DNA from: Glossina fuscipes
Taxonomy: Eukaryota > Arthropoda > Insecta > Diptera > Glossinidae
Direction of reading: 5' to 3'
DNA length: 64,000 nucleotides
NCBI RefSeq assembly: GCF_014805625.2
Contig: NW_023998415.1
Location: 33,597,138-33,661,137 of the forward strand
Below, in pieces: positions 24,800 through 37,901 of the stretch (the stretch's first letter is position 1; each line of letters starts with the position of its first letter). The position numbers and the translations under genes are program-made. Below the pieces are notes generated by a model that worked only from the letters and a program-made list of their open reading frames with translations, was not told the DNA's origin and ran no database searches.

Positions 24800-27248
24800 T
24801 CAAGTATATTTATTTGTAACGGGAAACAATTGCGAGCCGTAAGTAGTGTTACTTTGCAAATTTTTCAAAAAAAAAAAGAAAAGAAAATATATATATATAA
24901 ATGAACACGTTTTGCAATTATAAACATCTCATTAAATATTTTTACCTCTCTAAGAGTTTTCAAAGTCTAATATGCAATAGTTAGCTGGATTGTTTAGCGC
25001 GAACCCATTTATTAGCCCATGTAACTTTTTCTTTTGGCAACAATTTGTCTAGTTCTTGCTTTTGGTTTAATGACCGTTTATAGTAACTACTATATATATA
25101 TATATATATATATAATACATAAGTATATAATACTTAACAGTGCCTCTGAGGCTTCCACGTAAATGTTTTGATAAAACGAATACTACGTCCCAAACCTTCC
25201 AATTAGTTTAGGTTTTTCGCTTCAAAATGTTTTCAGCTGAGGATGTTTAATTGGATTAAACTTATAAAATATTTAAACAATTTAATTAAGACATCTGATC
25301 ACTCGTCATGCATTTTTAAGAAGTTCTGTTCTCTCAAACTATGTGTTTTTTATTTCCATGTATTACACAACGATTCTTCCCTAAGGTCTAGCGTTTTGCG
25401 GTTCCCCAGAATTCAGTCGATAGTACTTGATCTTTGCTCGAACGCAAAATAGCCTACCTTTTACTTCTCTAACAGGTTATTGTTAAGAAAAATTAATTGA
25501 CTACGTCCTGACGTCAACTATAATTAATTTAGATTAACATGCTTTCATTGTCGCCTTCTACTCTCCGAGTTATTTTGTTGGATACCCATATCGCTGATAT
25601 TATTTAAAAAAGAATTAATCCACCACGTTGTGTTGTCCATCAATCATATGTATTTTAGAATTAACGCATTTAGAGATAGTTAATATATATTTATTAGAGG
25701 AATGTACAAAATAATTGTAAACATTCTATCTTGTTTGTCTTATGATTAATAAGCATAAAAAAAGTGGGCATGTTCGAAATTATCTTCAGTTTACGCTTTG
25801 CTACGGGTGTGTGCTCTAATCACTTTCCGTGTGAACTTGCATGCAGCAAATTCCAATTTTTCTACCAAATTTTAAATCGACATCTTCATTTCGGCAACCA
25901 CGAGATCGTTAACAACATATAACACACAAACGGACAGACTTCAAAAGTTCACACTGATCAAGGTAACATATATGCTGTAGAGTCTCCGAACTTTGCTTTT
26001 GCGTGTTGCAGACATTATGGCAAAATGGCTATATTCCATCTTTGGGTGTTAAATAAGTTATCATTTTCGGCGCATGTACCCGTTGGTGTCAGAAAAGATG
26101 AAAAAGCATAAATGAATTAGGAATTAATGAAAAAATTTCTGGGAACAAGGAAAAGTGAAAATGTACAAACTATTTAAAAATCGTTCTGAAAACGTGATAT
26201 TTAGGGCTGGTTTGGGCAGAGCATAGACGGGCAAGTTTAATATGGAAATTATAAATGCCAAGCTAGCTATTAAGATAAGAAGGATTAAATAATTTAGATA
26301 TAAAATTGACATACATAATTCATTACATTAAATTTTCTTTTTAGAGATTTAAGTTTTCTCGCCATTTTCTTTTTCAAATTTTATATTTGGTTTGCTCATT
26401 TATTGAACTTTTTATTTCTTCTTCTTCTTCTTTGCATTATTTTGTTATACAAACACCGATAATATCCCAAATACTGCGTTGTAAATGCAAGGAACAAGAG
26501 CCCAACTCGATTAGAATCGAGTACCGTCAACTTACAACACAATCGTACCGTTTTTGTCTTCGCGTGTCCTACGATAGTTCGATAATGAGAACAAGTGGTA
26601 ATCAGGAGGCGTCATGTCTGCTGAGTACGCTGGGTGTGGCAGAACTTCTCTTTCGAGCTCATCTTATGAGTATCTTGGACAAGTTGCATAAAAAATGGCA
26701 TTTTCACTTTTAAACGCTTGCACTCAAAACTGACAATAGAAATATCATGTAGCAACCTCACCATAAACCTCTGAACGTATTTGGTGGACTTCGGCAGTGG
26801 ATTTCTTCAAATCAAACAACAAAAGCTATGAATGGAAGAAGGAGAGTTTTGAGCACTCGATGATTAGCGTCGGCGCACGCCGAATAAATAGATAATATTA
26901 AGTGGAAAATTGTTATTTTATGTAGAGGAAGCCCAAAATCTATCGAATTCAACCGTTATCTGCACTGGTATTTCCCATTTCTTCATCATTTTTACCTATA
27001 GAAATCGCTGATCAGAATTTTTTCAAACACCTAATACTTTCATTCTTGCGATCACGAATTTTTCAGCAAGAGCGAATGATCAAGAATATATGCATTATGG
27101 GGTTTCTGATTTCTTTTTGTGGGCACCATCAAGCTAAAAACTTGATTGATGTGTGGCTGTAGAAGATTTTTTCGGAATGATCTGGAGAGATATTACAAAC
27201 TCTCGATTGTATTGAAGAAGATAATTAAAACTTCGAGGATTAAATTTT
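24800..27248. other. Intergenic spacer between SLX4 and MED1 3' ends
   Basis: No gene is convincing. A TA run lies at 25089-25114. Family B-like sequence in reverse orientation lies at about 25770-25990 (note ACACACAAACGGACAGACTT near 25923). The stretch 26480-27230 has a denser, TE-like composition with short broken frames such as DFFLWAP near 27100, reminiscent of the catalytic region of mariner-type transposases, but too decayed to assign. Confidence 0.45.
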
Positions 27249-27271
27249 GTGTTTATATGTTTTAATCAACA

Positions 27272-27277
27272 TTTATT
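27272..27277 (-). promoter_or_regulatory. Probable MED1 poly(A) signal
   Basis: TTTATT on the plus strand reads AATAAA on the minus strand, about 75 nt downstream of the proposed MED1 stop codon. Confidence 0.5.
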
Positions 27278-27348
27278 AAATCCCCAACATAAACCATTGT
27301 TTTCACAAAAAAAAAATTTTTTTTTTACTTTTTAGCTTAATTTAGATA

Positions 27349-30300
27349 TTACAGAAAAATTGATGATAATCCCCTTTCTTCTGTAGAAATCTATAATTGT
27401 TATTATTATTATTATTATTATTAGTAATATAAATAAGAAGTGAAGACCGTAAGAAAATGTCATTCACCTGCCAAAGTGGCCAACAGCGATTCATTGCACA
27501 TACTGTTATTAGAAACATTAGAATTATCAACGAAATTCAATGCGGATTTAGTTGCTGTTAAGGAATTCATGTGATTGGGGGAAGTAGACGAGATTGGAGA
27601 TGATTTGAGGACATGCAATGATACCAAGGATTGATTTGCGTTTACAATTGCAGGCGTCTCTGTCGCTGCCATTGTTGATTGTTGCGAGGACGGATTTGAT
27701 GTCGGTGGCAATGACGGTGTTTGCACATCGCTGACACCAGTTGTCGAAGATGGGCAAGCCTTCGTAATACTTGTGGTAATGCATAACGAACCCGATTTAC
27801 TTGTATCGGCAACACTTGCAGCTGTTGTTGTCGCAGTTGTCGTTTTTGTTGCGTTACGCTGCGATAACTTGGGAATTTGAAACTTTGTATTAAAACTTTT
27901 CATGAAACCCTCCATGCTGGCAGCCATAGTGGGCGAAGCATACTGTAAAATTTTTATCATATCAGCGTGATAATCGATACGTAAAGCCGATTGAGAGGGC
28001 GCAGCCGACAAAGATGACATGTGAGTGCTAGTTGCAGACGATGTCGAGACTGCCGATTTTTTAACACTTTTCCGTAAATTATCGTTAGATAAAAACTCTA
28101 TGCTGTTCTCTAAACTCTTGTTCTTGTTTAGTTTGCCAGCCAAATTTCCCGAAGAATTCGATTTCTGAAACGTATGCTTGCTTTGGCTGGGCGACCATGA
28201 CTTTTCGGAAGCGCTTAATTTCTTGCATGTTGGATCATTATTTACGCCAAACTTTTTCGTCGATATCGCTTTTGTTTTATTTATGGTGAGCTTTAAACCT
28301 TCTTGGCTTTGTGATTTAACCATATACTCGCTGCTGTTTTTATTGAATGTGTGGTTCGTGTCGCCTTCACTGCTGCCAAGAGGCTGAAGCGGTATTTGCC
28401 GTTGCTGGTGGTGGCGGTGGACCTGTTGTGTTGCTCGGCGTTGCGCTGGCGTTGAGTTGATTGTTGCCGTAACTGCTGTCGACGTCATCAAACTAACCTG
28501 ACAAATGAGTTTTCGAGAGCAACAAAAATTTAAAAAAAGAAAAGAAAAAAGAAATTTTGCATTGAAGACAAACTGATCATCAACTTTATGTCACATACAT
28601 TGAAGTTTCACATGAGGACGCGAGGAAATAATTTCCAATCTCGTTACATACGTATAAATTTGCTTAATTCATTGCTTTATTAAAACGTAAAATAAAAAGA
28701 ACAAAGCATCCCCCAAAACTTAATTATTTCTAAATCCATACATGTATGTTTAATTCAGCAGATATGTATGTATGTAATTTAGAAAGCAACAAAAAGATAA
28801 AAATCAAGTTAAAATTATTGTTACATAAGGATTGAAGACAGAAAATTTTTAAATCTTCTCCCTTCTTAACATTTTTACATATTCCATACACTATTCCTGT
28901 CCATCACCAACGTTTGCAACAACTACAATGAAGGTCCAAGGACCTGCCAAAGTATATGTATTCTTGAATATTATTCAAGTCCGACTCAATTTAGATATGC
29001 CAGTCTTTCCGATCGATAGACCGATTGTACATATCCTACATATCCTCAATTATATTTTTAACAAGGATAATCGCGTGAACAAAAGACAGCTTGCTGGTAT
29101 TCTGCGATTGGCTACATTTTCAACTTTAACCTATCAAGAATGATAGAAACGGACAAAACTTTATTTTTTTCGAAAAAATATTGATGAATGGCAGACAGAC
29201 AGACAGACAGATAGGCGGAGAAACATGATTAAATAGAGCCCACTTTATAAATATTCGTTGCGGGACCTCCGACGACAACTTATCACCCTTGCGATATTCC
29301 TGCTATTCTTTTATAAATAGATGCTGAAGTTAGGAGATACTAAATTGGAATCTAAGCGTAACATCTTTGTAGGCAAAAACTTTCTAGAGCCTATCTAAAG
29401 CATAACGCGAATCCCAGCACATGTAAGTCTTTAACTCACAACTTATGCGCACATAAACTCTACGGCAAAAAAAAAAATGTATAGGTACGAACAACACTAG
29501 AGGATGGATTTAGCCGGATTTAACTAAATTCCGATATGACATGTTCAATATTTTTGGTAGAACTTAAAAATAGTAATTTTGGACCGAAACGGGGACATGG
29601 TGTATGTAAATGGTGTATGTTACTAACGTCGATTGGAAATATATTTAGCTAATGAGATCACCGAAGCCTGTTTCAGTTCCTTAAACGCTTGTCATGTACC
29701 CATTTATTATACATTGTAGGTATGACTTATGTAGCTACAAGGGCATTAATTTGCTGCCTACTGAATATTAAATTGTCATCATCTTTTATCGAGTTGATTA
29801 AAGAAATAGTGAAGAGTACAAAAATATAATTCGCGATTCTAACCGCGTCATTACAAAATAGATTAAATTGTAATCGAACTCACCGCAGAAGGTACACCTT
29901 TACGCATGGCAGCGTTTAAATCGAGCGAGTTAACTGTTGCTGTATTACCACCAAATCCAGCAGCAGCGGCAGCCATATGATTAAGGCCGGTGACGCCTTT
30001 TAGTTGTTGCATCGTTGGTGTAACTACACCCATGCTTGATTTAACAACTGCAGCCGCTGCGGCGGCCGCAGCTGAACTTACTGCAGATGGGGAAACCGTT
30101 GATTTATCTTTATTTTTTAAAGCAGCCATAGCAGCAGCGGCTGCTGCTGCCGCTGCGACAACCGTACTTGAGGTGCTGGATCGGACCAAAGCGCCAGGAT
30201 TTAATCCCGATGAAGACGAACTTCCCATGGCGGCTGCCGTGGAACATTTGTCACCCTTAGGACTGGCCACAGTGGCATTTTTCAAAGTTGACATACTGGG

Positions 30301-33281
30301 TTTGCCTGAAGAGCTGTGCTTAGGTGAATGTGTCCCAAATGGTGATTTCGGACTATTCGAGGCGGTGTTATGTTTAGGACTACTGTAGACCGGTGAGTGC
30401 TTAGGACTGGGACGCGTTGTTAGAGAGGAGCCAGTAACACAAGAAGCTAATAAACCACCACTAGAACCCTTTGGCGACGAAGAAGGAGAAGAGAATTTAC
30501 GTGCAACTGCACCGGCAGCTGCTTCGCTTGATCCAGCCGGCGAATTCTGCCGGGAATATATTTTTTCAGGAGGACCCATTGGCGAATCATCACGTTTCTT
30601 TTTGCGCTTTTTTTCTTTTGGCAATTCTCCTTGGACATCCAAGGCACGCTTAGCAGAAGTTGTGGATGAGGGAAGATTGGAAATGCAAGTACTGGAGGTC
30701 GTTGATGACTTTTTGTCTTTGCTACTAACGCCACTAATGTTTATAGAAGAGCTGCCAGTATTAATAGGTGTTATGGTTATGCCGGTGGATGAATTACTCA
30801 CTGTTGTTGAATTGCCGTTGTTAACTGTTCCTGCTATGCTGTTATGTTGTTGGCCAGTTAAAGGTATAATTTCGATGCTACCTGTTCGTTTCACATCTTG
30901 AATTGGATCATGTTGCGTTCCTATGGGTGTAATGCTGACACAATTCTTTATGGCCGGTGTTTTATCTTTCCAAATATTTTTATATTTATCGGCGATCTCA
31001 CGTTCGGCGGTAAATGTTGTATTTGTTTGCTGTTGTAAGGTCTCATGTGTTGTCTGTTGTTGTTGCTGGCCCAAAGAGCTCACTTCTCTCACCGGCATAG
31101 AATTGGCGACGGTTNNNNNNNNNNGCTCTTTGGGCTCTCATGAAAATCCTCTTGTTTAATATCCCCACATTTATATTTAAGGTAACCAGTCGTAGTGCTC
31201 GCCAATTGAGAGCGTTGCTGTAATGCTTGCTCCATTTTTACAGACCCTCCAAGTCCTCTATTCATACAGCCGCCCCCACCACCACCAACACCACCGCCGC
31301 CACCACCCGGATCGTTCGAAACACCAGCTATATTAAAATTTCCGTAGGCACTGTTGTTACTAACTGCATTGCTTCCATTATTACTGGTATTCGCTCCAGT
31401 AGAACCAGCCGCAGCTCCAATACCACGCTGAAATTTTTTTATTCTCTCCTGGTCCCAGTACCGAAGTAAAGCCCTAATAGTTACAGGTATGGAACAACAT
31501 TTTTGTACCACATTTGTTAATTTCAGCGAGAGCAAATCGTAATTATTGCTCAAACTGTAAATAATGCACTGAACATTGCCATTATGCAAATCAAACTCAA
31601 CCGTCGCCATCGACTCTTCATACGGATGCTGTAATGCTACGGAAATTTGATGATACGAAATTGCGTTCACTTCTAGAATGATCGTAGAATCAATGTCTAC
31701 TGGTAAAGAAAAATAAAATTAAGAGTATGAAAAAAGAAACAGGAACGTTCAACTGACCATTGACCATTTTCGATTGAGGGCGTACACAGCTTGAGAGTAA
31801 AGCATAAAATAGCGCTTGCCTTTTAAGAAAATCCAAAATCTTAGGGACTTGGGAAGGTTCAGTAAAGGGTATCGACTGAACTAACGTGGACTGTGAATAG
31901 AAAAAACTGTAATGAATGCCGAGAGGAATCACTTCTTTATCTTCATAAACCAGTGAACTTTACCTTCAGCAATTTATTTTCGGTAAAAAAATAACAATGC
32001 GTTTGATCTGGCAAGCAGACAAAAAGTCCTTTTTGGGAATTTTTAAGTTGTTGTTCGGAAGCGGTGTATATAATGAGACTCATGATATTGGATATCATCG
32101 GCAATGTTGCTTTATGTTGACCTTCCAATACTGTAGAGTTATTAATATCTGCTGCTGATGCCTGACTAGTAGTGGGCGAACCGCACAAGCCCATCGCTCT
32201 TAAAGTATTGTAACAAACGGGTAATGGTTTATTAAGCCTTAAAACAAACGTGGCTGGCAAAAGCATCGAATTCATTTGATTTAGAGGAGCAAACACTGGA
32301 ACTTCCAAGCCTGACTGGGATTCCTTGGCAAAACTGACTGTAGGTAGTATTTGCAATTTATTGGCCGATGACGCTTCTAGATTCACTGTAACACTGAAAC
32401 CCACTTGTTTGTTATGCAATAAATCCAAGGATAGAGATTGTAAAGACTTCGACTCCAGTGATATCAAGTCGTAAGGCGATACAAAATATACTAAACGCAT
32501 AGGATGTCCCCCATGACGTTTAAGTACTATGCCCACTATCGAATCTTTCAGAACTTGTTGTGTATCTTTTGAAAAACTTTGCATTTGAAAAAGATTATAC
32601 AAATCACTTTCTACTGCCTGCATAGCATCGAAAGCCTTAGTTTTGACTTTAGGCTCAGCATTCAGCTGATAAATAGAAGAAAAGCCTTCTAGTTGAGCAG
32701 TAAAATCGGCAAAATCTCCACGATTAAGACAGTCGACCAGTTCGCTGCATGATTGTTGTTCGACTTTACATTCATGATGCACTTTTACGTCAGACAATGC
32801 ACCATTCGCATCTAATACTATTTCCAAAAAGAACATATCAGTTGATATAAATAGAACTTTGGTATCATCCATAAATTTTAAACCCAATTGCCGCGACAGG
32901 CTCTCAAGCCGTTCTACCAGCCCCTGACGTGAAGTAACTTTAATACAATGCTGCATACTATCCAAACACTTTTGTAAGTTAGATTTCTCTACTGCATCTA
33001 AAGCGTAACGTTTCTCTAACATACCCATACGCATAGCTTTGGATAATTCTTGAAACGTTTTATGTTGTGAGGAATGGGAACGTATACGTTCCATCAGCAA
33101 TTCACGCTGCCATTGTTTATTTTTTTCAATAGCATTAGACATATTAGTCAGCAGAGCAGTGGGATTAATTGAACCTGTATGATATAAAATATTACCAATT
33201 GTTTTCCTCTGTTAAATGTAAATATCAAATAAAACTCTTACCTGTTCCTATCGTCGTTACCTTATTATTAACGGAGGACAT
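27349..33281 (-). CDS. MED1: Mediator complex subunit 1 (MED1)
   Basis: MED1 is the Mediator subunit that contacts nuclear receptors and other activators at RNA polymerase II promoters. Coding exons read as 33242-33281, 31964-33174, 31758-31890, 29884-31699 (with a gap), 27468-28497 and a short last exon near 27349-27380. The first three and the 29884/28497 join keep frame. The Med1 domain spans roughly residues 30-440 (starting near [19 protein letters not shown]). It is followed by a Gly-rich stretch, a [12 protein letters not shown] basic patch, repeated SPKH motifs, poly-Ala runs and a Ser/Thr-rich tail. The total is about 1,400 residues, close to the fly MED1 size. Frames on the two sides of the N gap differ, so the protein cannot be completed. 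The last exon has two possible acceptors. Confidence 0.9.
28498..29883 (-). other. MED1: MED1 intron with repeat sequence
   Basis: This 1.4-kb intron runs from donor GTGAGT to acceptor TTTGTCAG, phase 0. It contains a family B-like head near 28950-29040, a (GACA)n run at 29191-29213 and otherwise unremarkable AT-rich sequence. Confidence 0.6.
31115..31124. other. Assembly gap (10 N) inside MED1 exon 4
   Basis: Ten Ns interrupt the coding exon. The codon frame to the right (31670 frame) and to the left (31098 frame) differ by one base when ten bases are assumed, so the placeholder length is wrong or the flanks contain an error. An 11-bp inverted pair, GCCCAAAGAGC at 31069-31079 and its complement at 31125-31135, flanks the gap. 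Confidence 0.95.
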
Positions 33282-35343
33282 TTTGTACTATCTTAAATCC
33301 CCCTAAGTCCCTACTTTCACAATTTTCTAAAGTAATCTCATTGCTCTTTACTGATAGCCTTACAATTGGCTAAGTGCTAAAGTAGAATATACAAACGTAA
33401 TTAATAGTTTTTCTGAATTTAAATTCTTTTTTGTTATTATTTATATATTACAATTTAATTCTTGTGTACTAAAGTTTTAATCGTTTCTTTTTCCTTTTTA
33501 TTGAAAAAATTTTAATCTTTTTTATGTTTCCTCAAACTTGAAAATGCTGTATGAATTTTTATATATTTAATATTAAAAAGGATTGCCAAGTCATTTTTAT
33601 ATATAGTGACGCAGGAAAGATTTTACAGTATACAACTTAATTCTAGTGGAAAATTTTAAATAATTAATTTTTATATGTAAAAACTATAAGCGTATTACGT
33701 ATATATTTAATTGTCATAAATTATTAATTGTTAATTTAAAAACCCTTTAAGCGATTACTTCACTGTCAGTTTTTCTTTCTTTTAGTTTAATAAACGCTTT
33801 GAACTTTTTCAAATATAAGCAAAAAAGTTCATTAGCTGGAGAAACTCTCTTCTTTGAAACTGGTTGGATTGTTTTCCGAAACATTATGAGAAGACTAACA
33901 GCACGAAGAAACTTTCTGCTGGAAAGTTAGAAACAAAAAACTATTTCACTTCCTGATTTCTAAACTTTTCCCAATTTTTATTTTCTATTCCTTGTTTCGC
34001 AACATCTAAAAAGTAAAACTTGCGATTCTGTCGTTGCCAGGTGCTGCAAAAGTGACATAATCTAGCAGAAAGCTTTCAAAAAATGTGAAAAAAATATTTG
34101 AATACGAGAGGGCACTTTTATGACTGTGACTTAGTAAAGTAATGGCAAAAATTAATAAAAAGTTCATTGTAATAAAGAGCATATCTATAATACACTCCAA
34201 ATGCGTTTCTCCCGAACGACACTAACATAACGCCAGTATTTCATTTACTTCAATTTTAAAAATATTTTTAAAATAACATTTTAAAGAGGACTGTGTTTTG
34301 AAAACTTGTGACTTACGAAAATTTTGTGTTTATATTGAAATATTCTCTAATAATATAAAAATCAATATTCTTAAAATCCCCTACGTGCTTCGCTAGCGTA
34401 TAGATTTACTAATTTTTTTGGTTTATAAATTCGCCCACTTGCGTTATTGGTCGAGTGGCATTGGTGCTATTATTTGTTACTATTTTTCAACAATATTTTT
34501 TTTTTTTAATAATTGAATATATGCTTATTAACCTATTCGAACATTATTATTCTGTGATCCGTTTCTTTCATTTAAAAAACAAAAAAGAAAAACGATTTTG
34601 TTAGACTTCTACAGTGGTGTAAGCCCCAGAATTAATTAGTTAGGGAGAGATTTTTTCGGGTTATAATTATAATTATTATTATTATATTATATAATTTTCT
34701 GGGTTATAATTGTACTATTTTTAATATTATGGTTGCGTCCAATAGGAAATACATTCAAATCCTAACGCAATCATAATTAACTTAGGAAGCCCTATTCGCA
34801 AACTTTTACAAAGGGGAGACACGATTTTACATGGCACCGCTAAGCTATTGTTGGCATTTCTAATTAAAATTTTGTTTGCTCTGACAGAGTAACTTGGCAA
34901 CCCTGGTACCGTGATGGTATTGCTGGCATTGTTCTTTGAAAAGTTTACTTTACCCGGAAAGAGAGAAAATTCACCACTTTTTAACGATTGCCTACACGAA
35001 TATAAATCTAAGCGCTTTCTACATTTATTTAGTTGCTTTTCGAGAGTAAAATAACAGATTTAAAAGCGCTTTGTAAGCGGAGATGTAATTATTGGTGAGA
35101 AATATGTATAAGGGTATATATTTAACATAGCTAAAAGAGCGATCGAAGATAAGAAGAAGAAACCAAGACTAATCGAGACTGATTTTCATAAAATGTGATG
35201 TAAAAAAATAACAATGGCCTCTTAAGCGGAAAATAGATATATCAATGGTAGACGTATCAGAAAACATTGCCTACACGTGTTAGAGTTAATTTTACTTTTA
35301 CATAAGCCAAGAATAGTTTTTGTACTACTTCATAAAATAGATA
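33282..35343. other. MED1 upstream region
   Basis: The MED1 5' UTR and promoter should lie in the first few hundred bases. No core motif stands out. The rest is AT-rich with no coding exon recognised. Confidence 0.5.
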
Positions 35344-36200
35344 ATGGAGAGAAATAAATTGCTAAATATTGGGTAAGTGGCCACGCTAAAATTAATCCTA
35401 TGCTAATAATGGTTACCAAACATTGCTAATGAACATAAAATGATGATCTTAAATTCATCAATAAGTTAATTATACTTGAAAAATATGTTTTGGAATTTTC
35501 TTTGTTTAACTGATTCTTTTTCATTTACTTTGCTCCATATATTTTCAGTTAACGTCGCAGATATTCAGTAAAAACTTCAAATACAGAGAGAAATATCAAC
35601 GCAGTTTAGAGTAAGTGTTCATGTACGCCACGTGCGCTAAATTAAATTTAAGGTTCACTAATGATGACAAGCTACATATATCACTGACTAGCATTGAAGA
35701 ACTTAATCGTGCACTACCAACTGAATTATTTATTTTATAACTTTTTACTTATTCCAAAAAATTCTGCCTATATGATATAATATTTCGTTCATTTACAGTG
35801 CTCGTCAAAATGAAGTTCGATATGATTAATGGATTATAACACGTGTTCGAATCGACTCATATATTATATAACGTAATATAATCAATGCACTTGATTGAAG
35901 ACGTTTCTGGTTTTAAAAGTAGGCACTAACATAATTAAAAATTTAACTTAATCATATATTAGTTTTTCTTTTCTCAGGCGTAGAATGCGCATCAATTTTC
36001 TTCAACTGGTACTAGTTAGAGCGGGGAAAACATGGTGTTTATAATTCAGCTTTACAAGCGATGTCAGATTAGCGAAAGCAATATCGAATGCCGCTGAAAA
36101 TGATCATCAAATGCCCGAATAAATGTTCTACATAAAATTATGTGATTATGTTAGCTATTTGGCTATGTACTGTGTGATCAAGAATAAACTGTTTAAAAGA
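35344..36200 (+). ncRNA. Possible spliced RNA of low coding potential
   Basis: Several good splice signals line up on the plus strand. Donor GTAAGTGG follows 35372, acceptor ATATATTTTCAG precedes 35549, donor GTAAGTG follows 35610, acceptor TTCATTTACAG precedes 35799, a weak donor GTAGGC follows 35918, and acceptor TTTTCTTTTCTCAG precedes 35978. An AATAAA lies near 36183. Joined, the exons contain only very short frames: the ATG at 35344 meets a stop right after the first join. This would fit a noncoding RNA or the 5' UTR of a gene further right. Chance or a decayed gene is possible, and no transcript evidence is available. Confidence 0.3.
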
Positions 36201-36734
36201 ATTATATTTTTGAAATTGTATTAAATGATTTATGGGTCAGTCGGGATGGTACCAGTGACATGCAATTATATACGAAATTACGAAAAGGACGTAATATATT
36301 AGACTGGTATTGTATTCCCGTAATTTCAGTAGAAATTACTCAACGAATTGCAATGCAATGCCAACGCCTGTAAATACAACTGAAATCGAGTAAAATCATT
36401 TAAATCGGTCTCAAATAAGATCGCGCTATTATAGTAAATTGTATGGCAGCCTGTACTTCAATTTTTCTTACTTTCATTCAGTGACTACAAGAAACCATGT
36501 GATTGGCGTTTACCTTGAACCAATGGGAAATTTGTTAATCAGCCATAATGCACGTTCATATTTATTGAAAAAAAAAGGAAACAGTGATGTTGTTTACATA
36601 TGAATAGTTTGCTACTAAGCAATTGTGCTAAATATGTTCACTTTATGCACAAACTGCTAAATTTATTTCTACATTCGGTTAAATATTATTATTATTATTA
36701 TTTTTTTATTCCCTACATAACATGTGGTACAAGG
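36201..36734. other. Spacer, nothing recognised
   Basis: AT-rich sequence with an (ATT)n run near 36687-36703. No gene or clear repeat is seen. Confidence 0.5.
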
Positions 36735-37395
36735 TACAGATGGAACGCAGATGGACTTAAGAAAGACCGACCTTTTATTATATCGACCGGTTTAGAATTA
36801 TAATCTGAATTGATCTAAGCCTGCCTGTCGGTCTGATGTCTTACCATGTAAAATTGTGTTCAGGCTACAGGTCGCAATTTTTACGATATTTTAATCAAAC
36901 TTCATACAGTAACGTGCGCTATTGACAAGGGTTCGGATCGCTCCACTTTTTCGACCACTTCCTATATATCGCCCCATTTTGCAAAGTCATTATATGGTAA
37001 AAAATTGCATTTTTCAAGGCAAGAGTAGTAAGTATTATTTTTTCGGCATTCTAAATTGATATAAAAACTTTATACTGGCTGTAGCAATTTTGAACCCCCC
37101 TCACATATACCAAAAACTGAAATTCATACGACAAAAAGGCATTGTTTTCAATGCTTCATGATGCAAGTTATATCATAATAGTGATTTGACATAGAAAAAA
37201 ATTAACTGTATAAAAATTTGGACTATCCCGGCCTATTGATTCGGTCCTAACCTAATAAGCAAAAAAGTCTAAGTTGTAATGTGTTTCATCATCTCACATA
37301 ACAGTAATTTCATACAAAAATTAGAATTGTGTTCAACAATGTGGTGTAGAGTATTTAATGGTCGGCGTTGCCCGACTATAATATTCTTGTTTTTT
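36735..37395 (+). repeat. Dispersed repeat family A copy
   Basis: The left part carries CGACCGGTTTAGAATTATAA with CTGCCTGTCGGTCTG, and the right end carries the stem GTCGG-CGTTGC-CCGAC (37361-37376) followed by TATAATATTCTTG. It matches the 5252-6110 copy in the opposite orientation. It is noncoding. Confidence 0.6.
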
Positions 37396-37901
37396 GATTA
37401 CGATTATTTACTAATTTTTGTTTACTTTGGCCATGTACAAAACTTAGTAGTTAAGCAAAAAGATTACTGTAACGTATCCTTAGGACGCTTGTTCGATTTT
37501 TTTATCAAAACAAGGTTTCCTGTAAGTTAGAAGAAATAATGTTTCTTGTATTTTTATGTTTAACATATCAATCGCAATTTTCGAGTTATTTGAATGGGAT
37601 GCTACGGTAATTCCCTTTATTTGCTAGAATTTACAATTCGGCAATGGCCGAATCTCGCCTAAAGAAGCTAATATCGTTATTAACTGAATGACTTGAGCGG
37701 CTTGAAAAACACATGGAGAGCGTATTAAGATGGGTTTTATTTAGGCTACTTGCAGATTACAGAAATTTGAGTTTTTTTTTTTTTTTATAAATTTTCCCAT
37801 ATACACACGCACACATGCACATGTATATATTTACAATAAGATAAACATAAAAATCTAAACTTATTAAAATGTAATCATTAACGGTACTGAAAATACATCT
37901 C
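37396..37901. other. Spacer and 3' flank of the 116-residue gene
   Basis: No gene is seen. TTTATT at 37736-37741 reads AATAAA on the minus strand, about 160 nt past the stop of the next gene, and is a candidate poly(A) signal. Confidence 0.5.

Noticed and set aside
26480..27230. Possible mariner-type transposase remains
   Set aside because: Only a DFFLWAP-like fragment suggests this. There are no inverted terminal repeats or catalytic triad, so it is not called as a mobile element.
29990..30388. Open frame of 132 residues with polyalanine on the plus strand
   Set aside because: It is the antisense shadow of the MED1 polyalanine and SPK-rich exon, since GCN repeats read as Ala/Ser/Cys on both strands.
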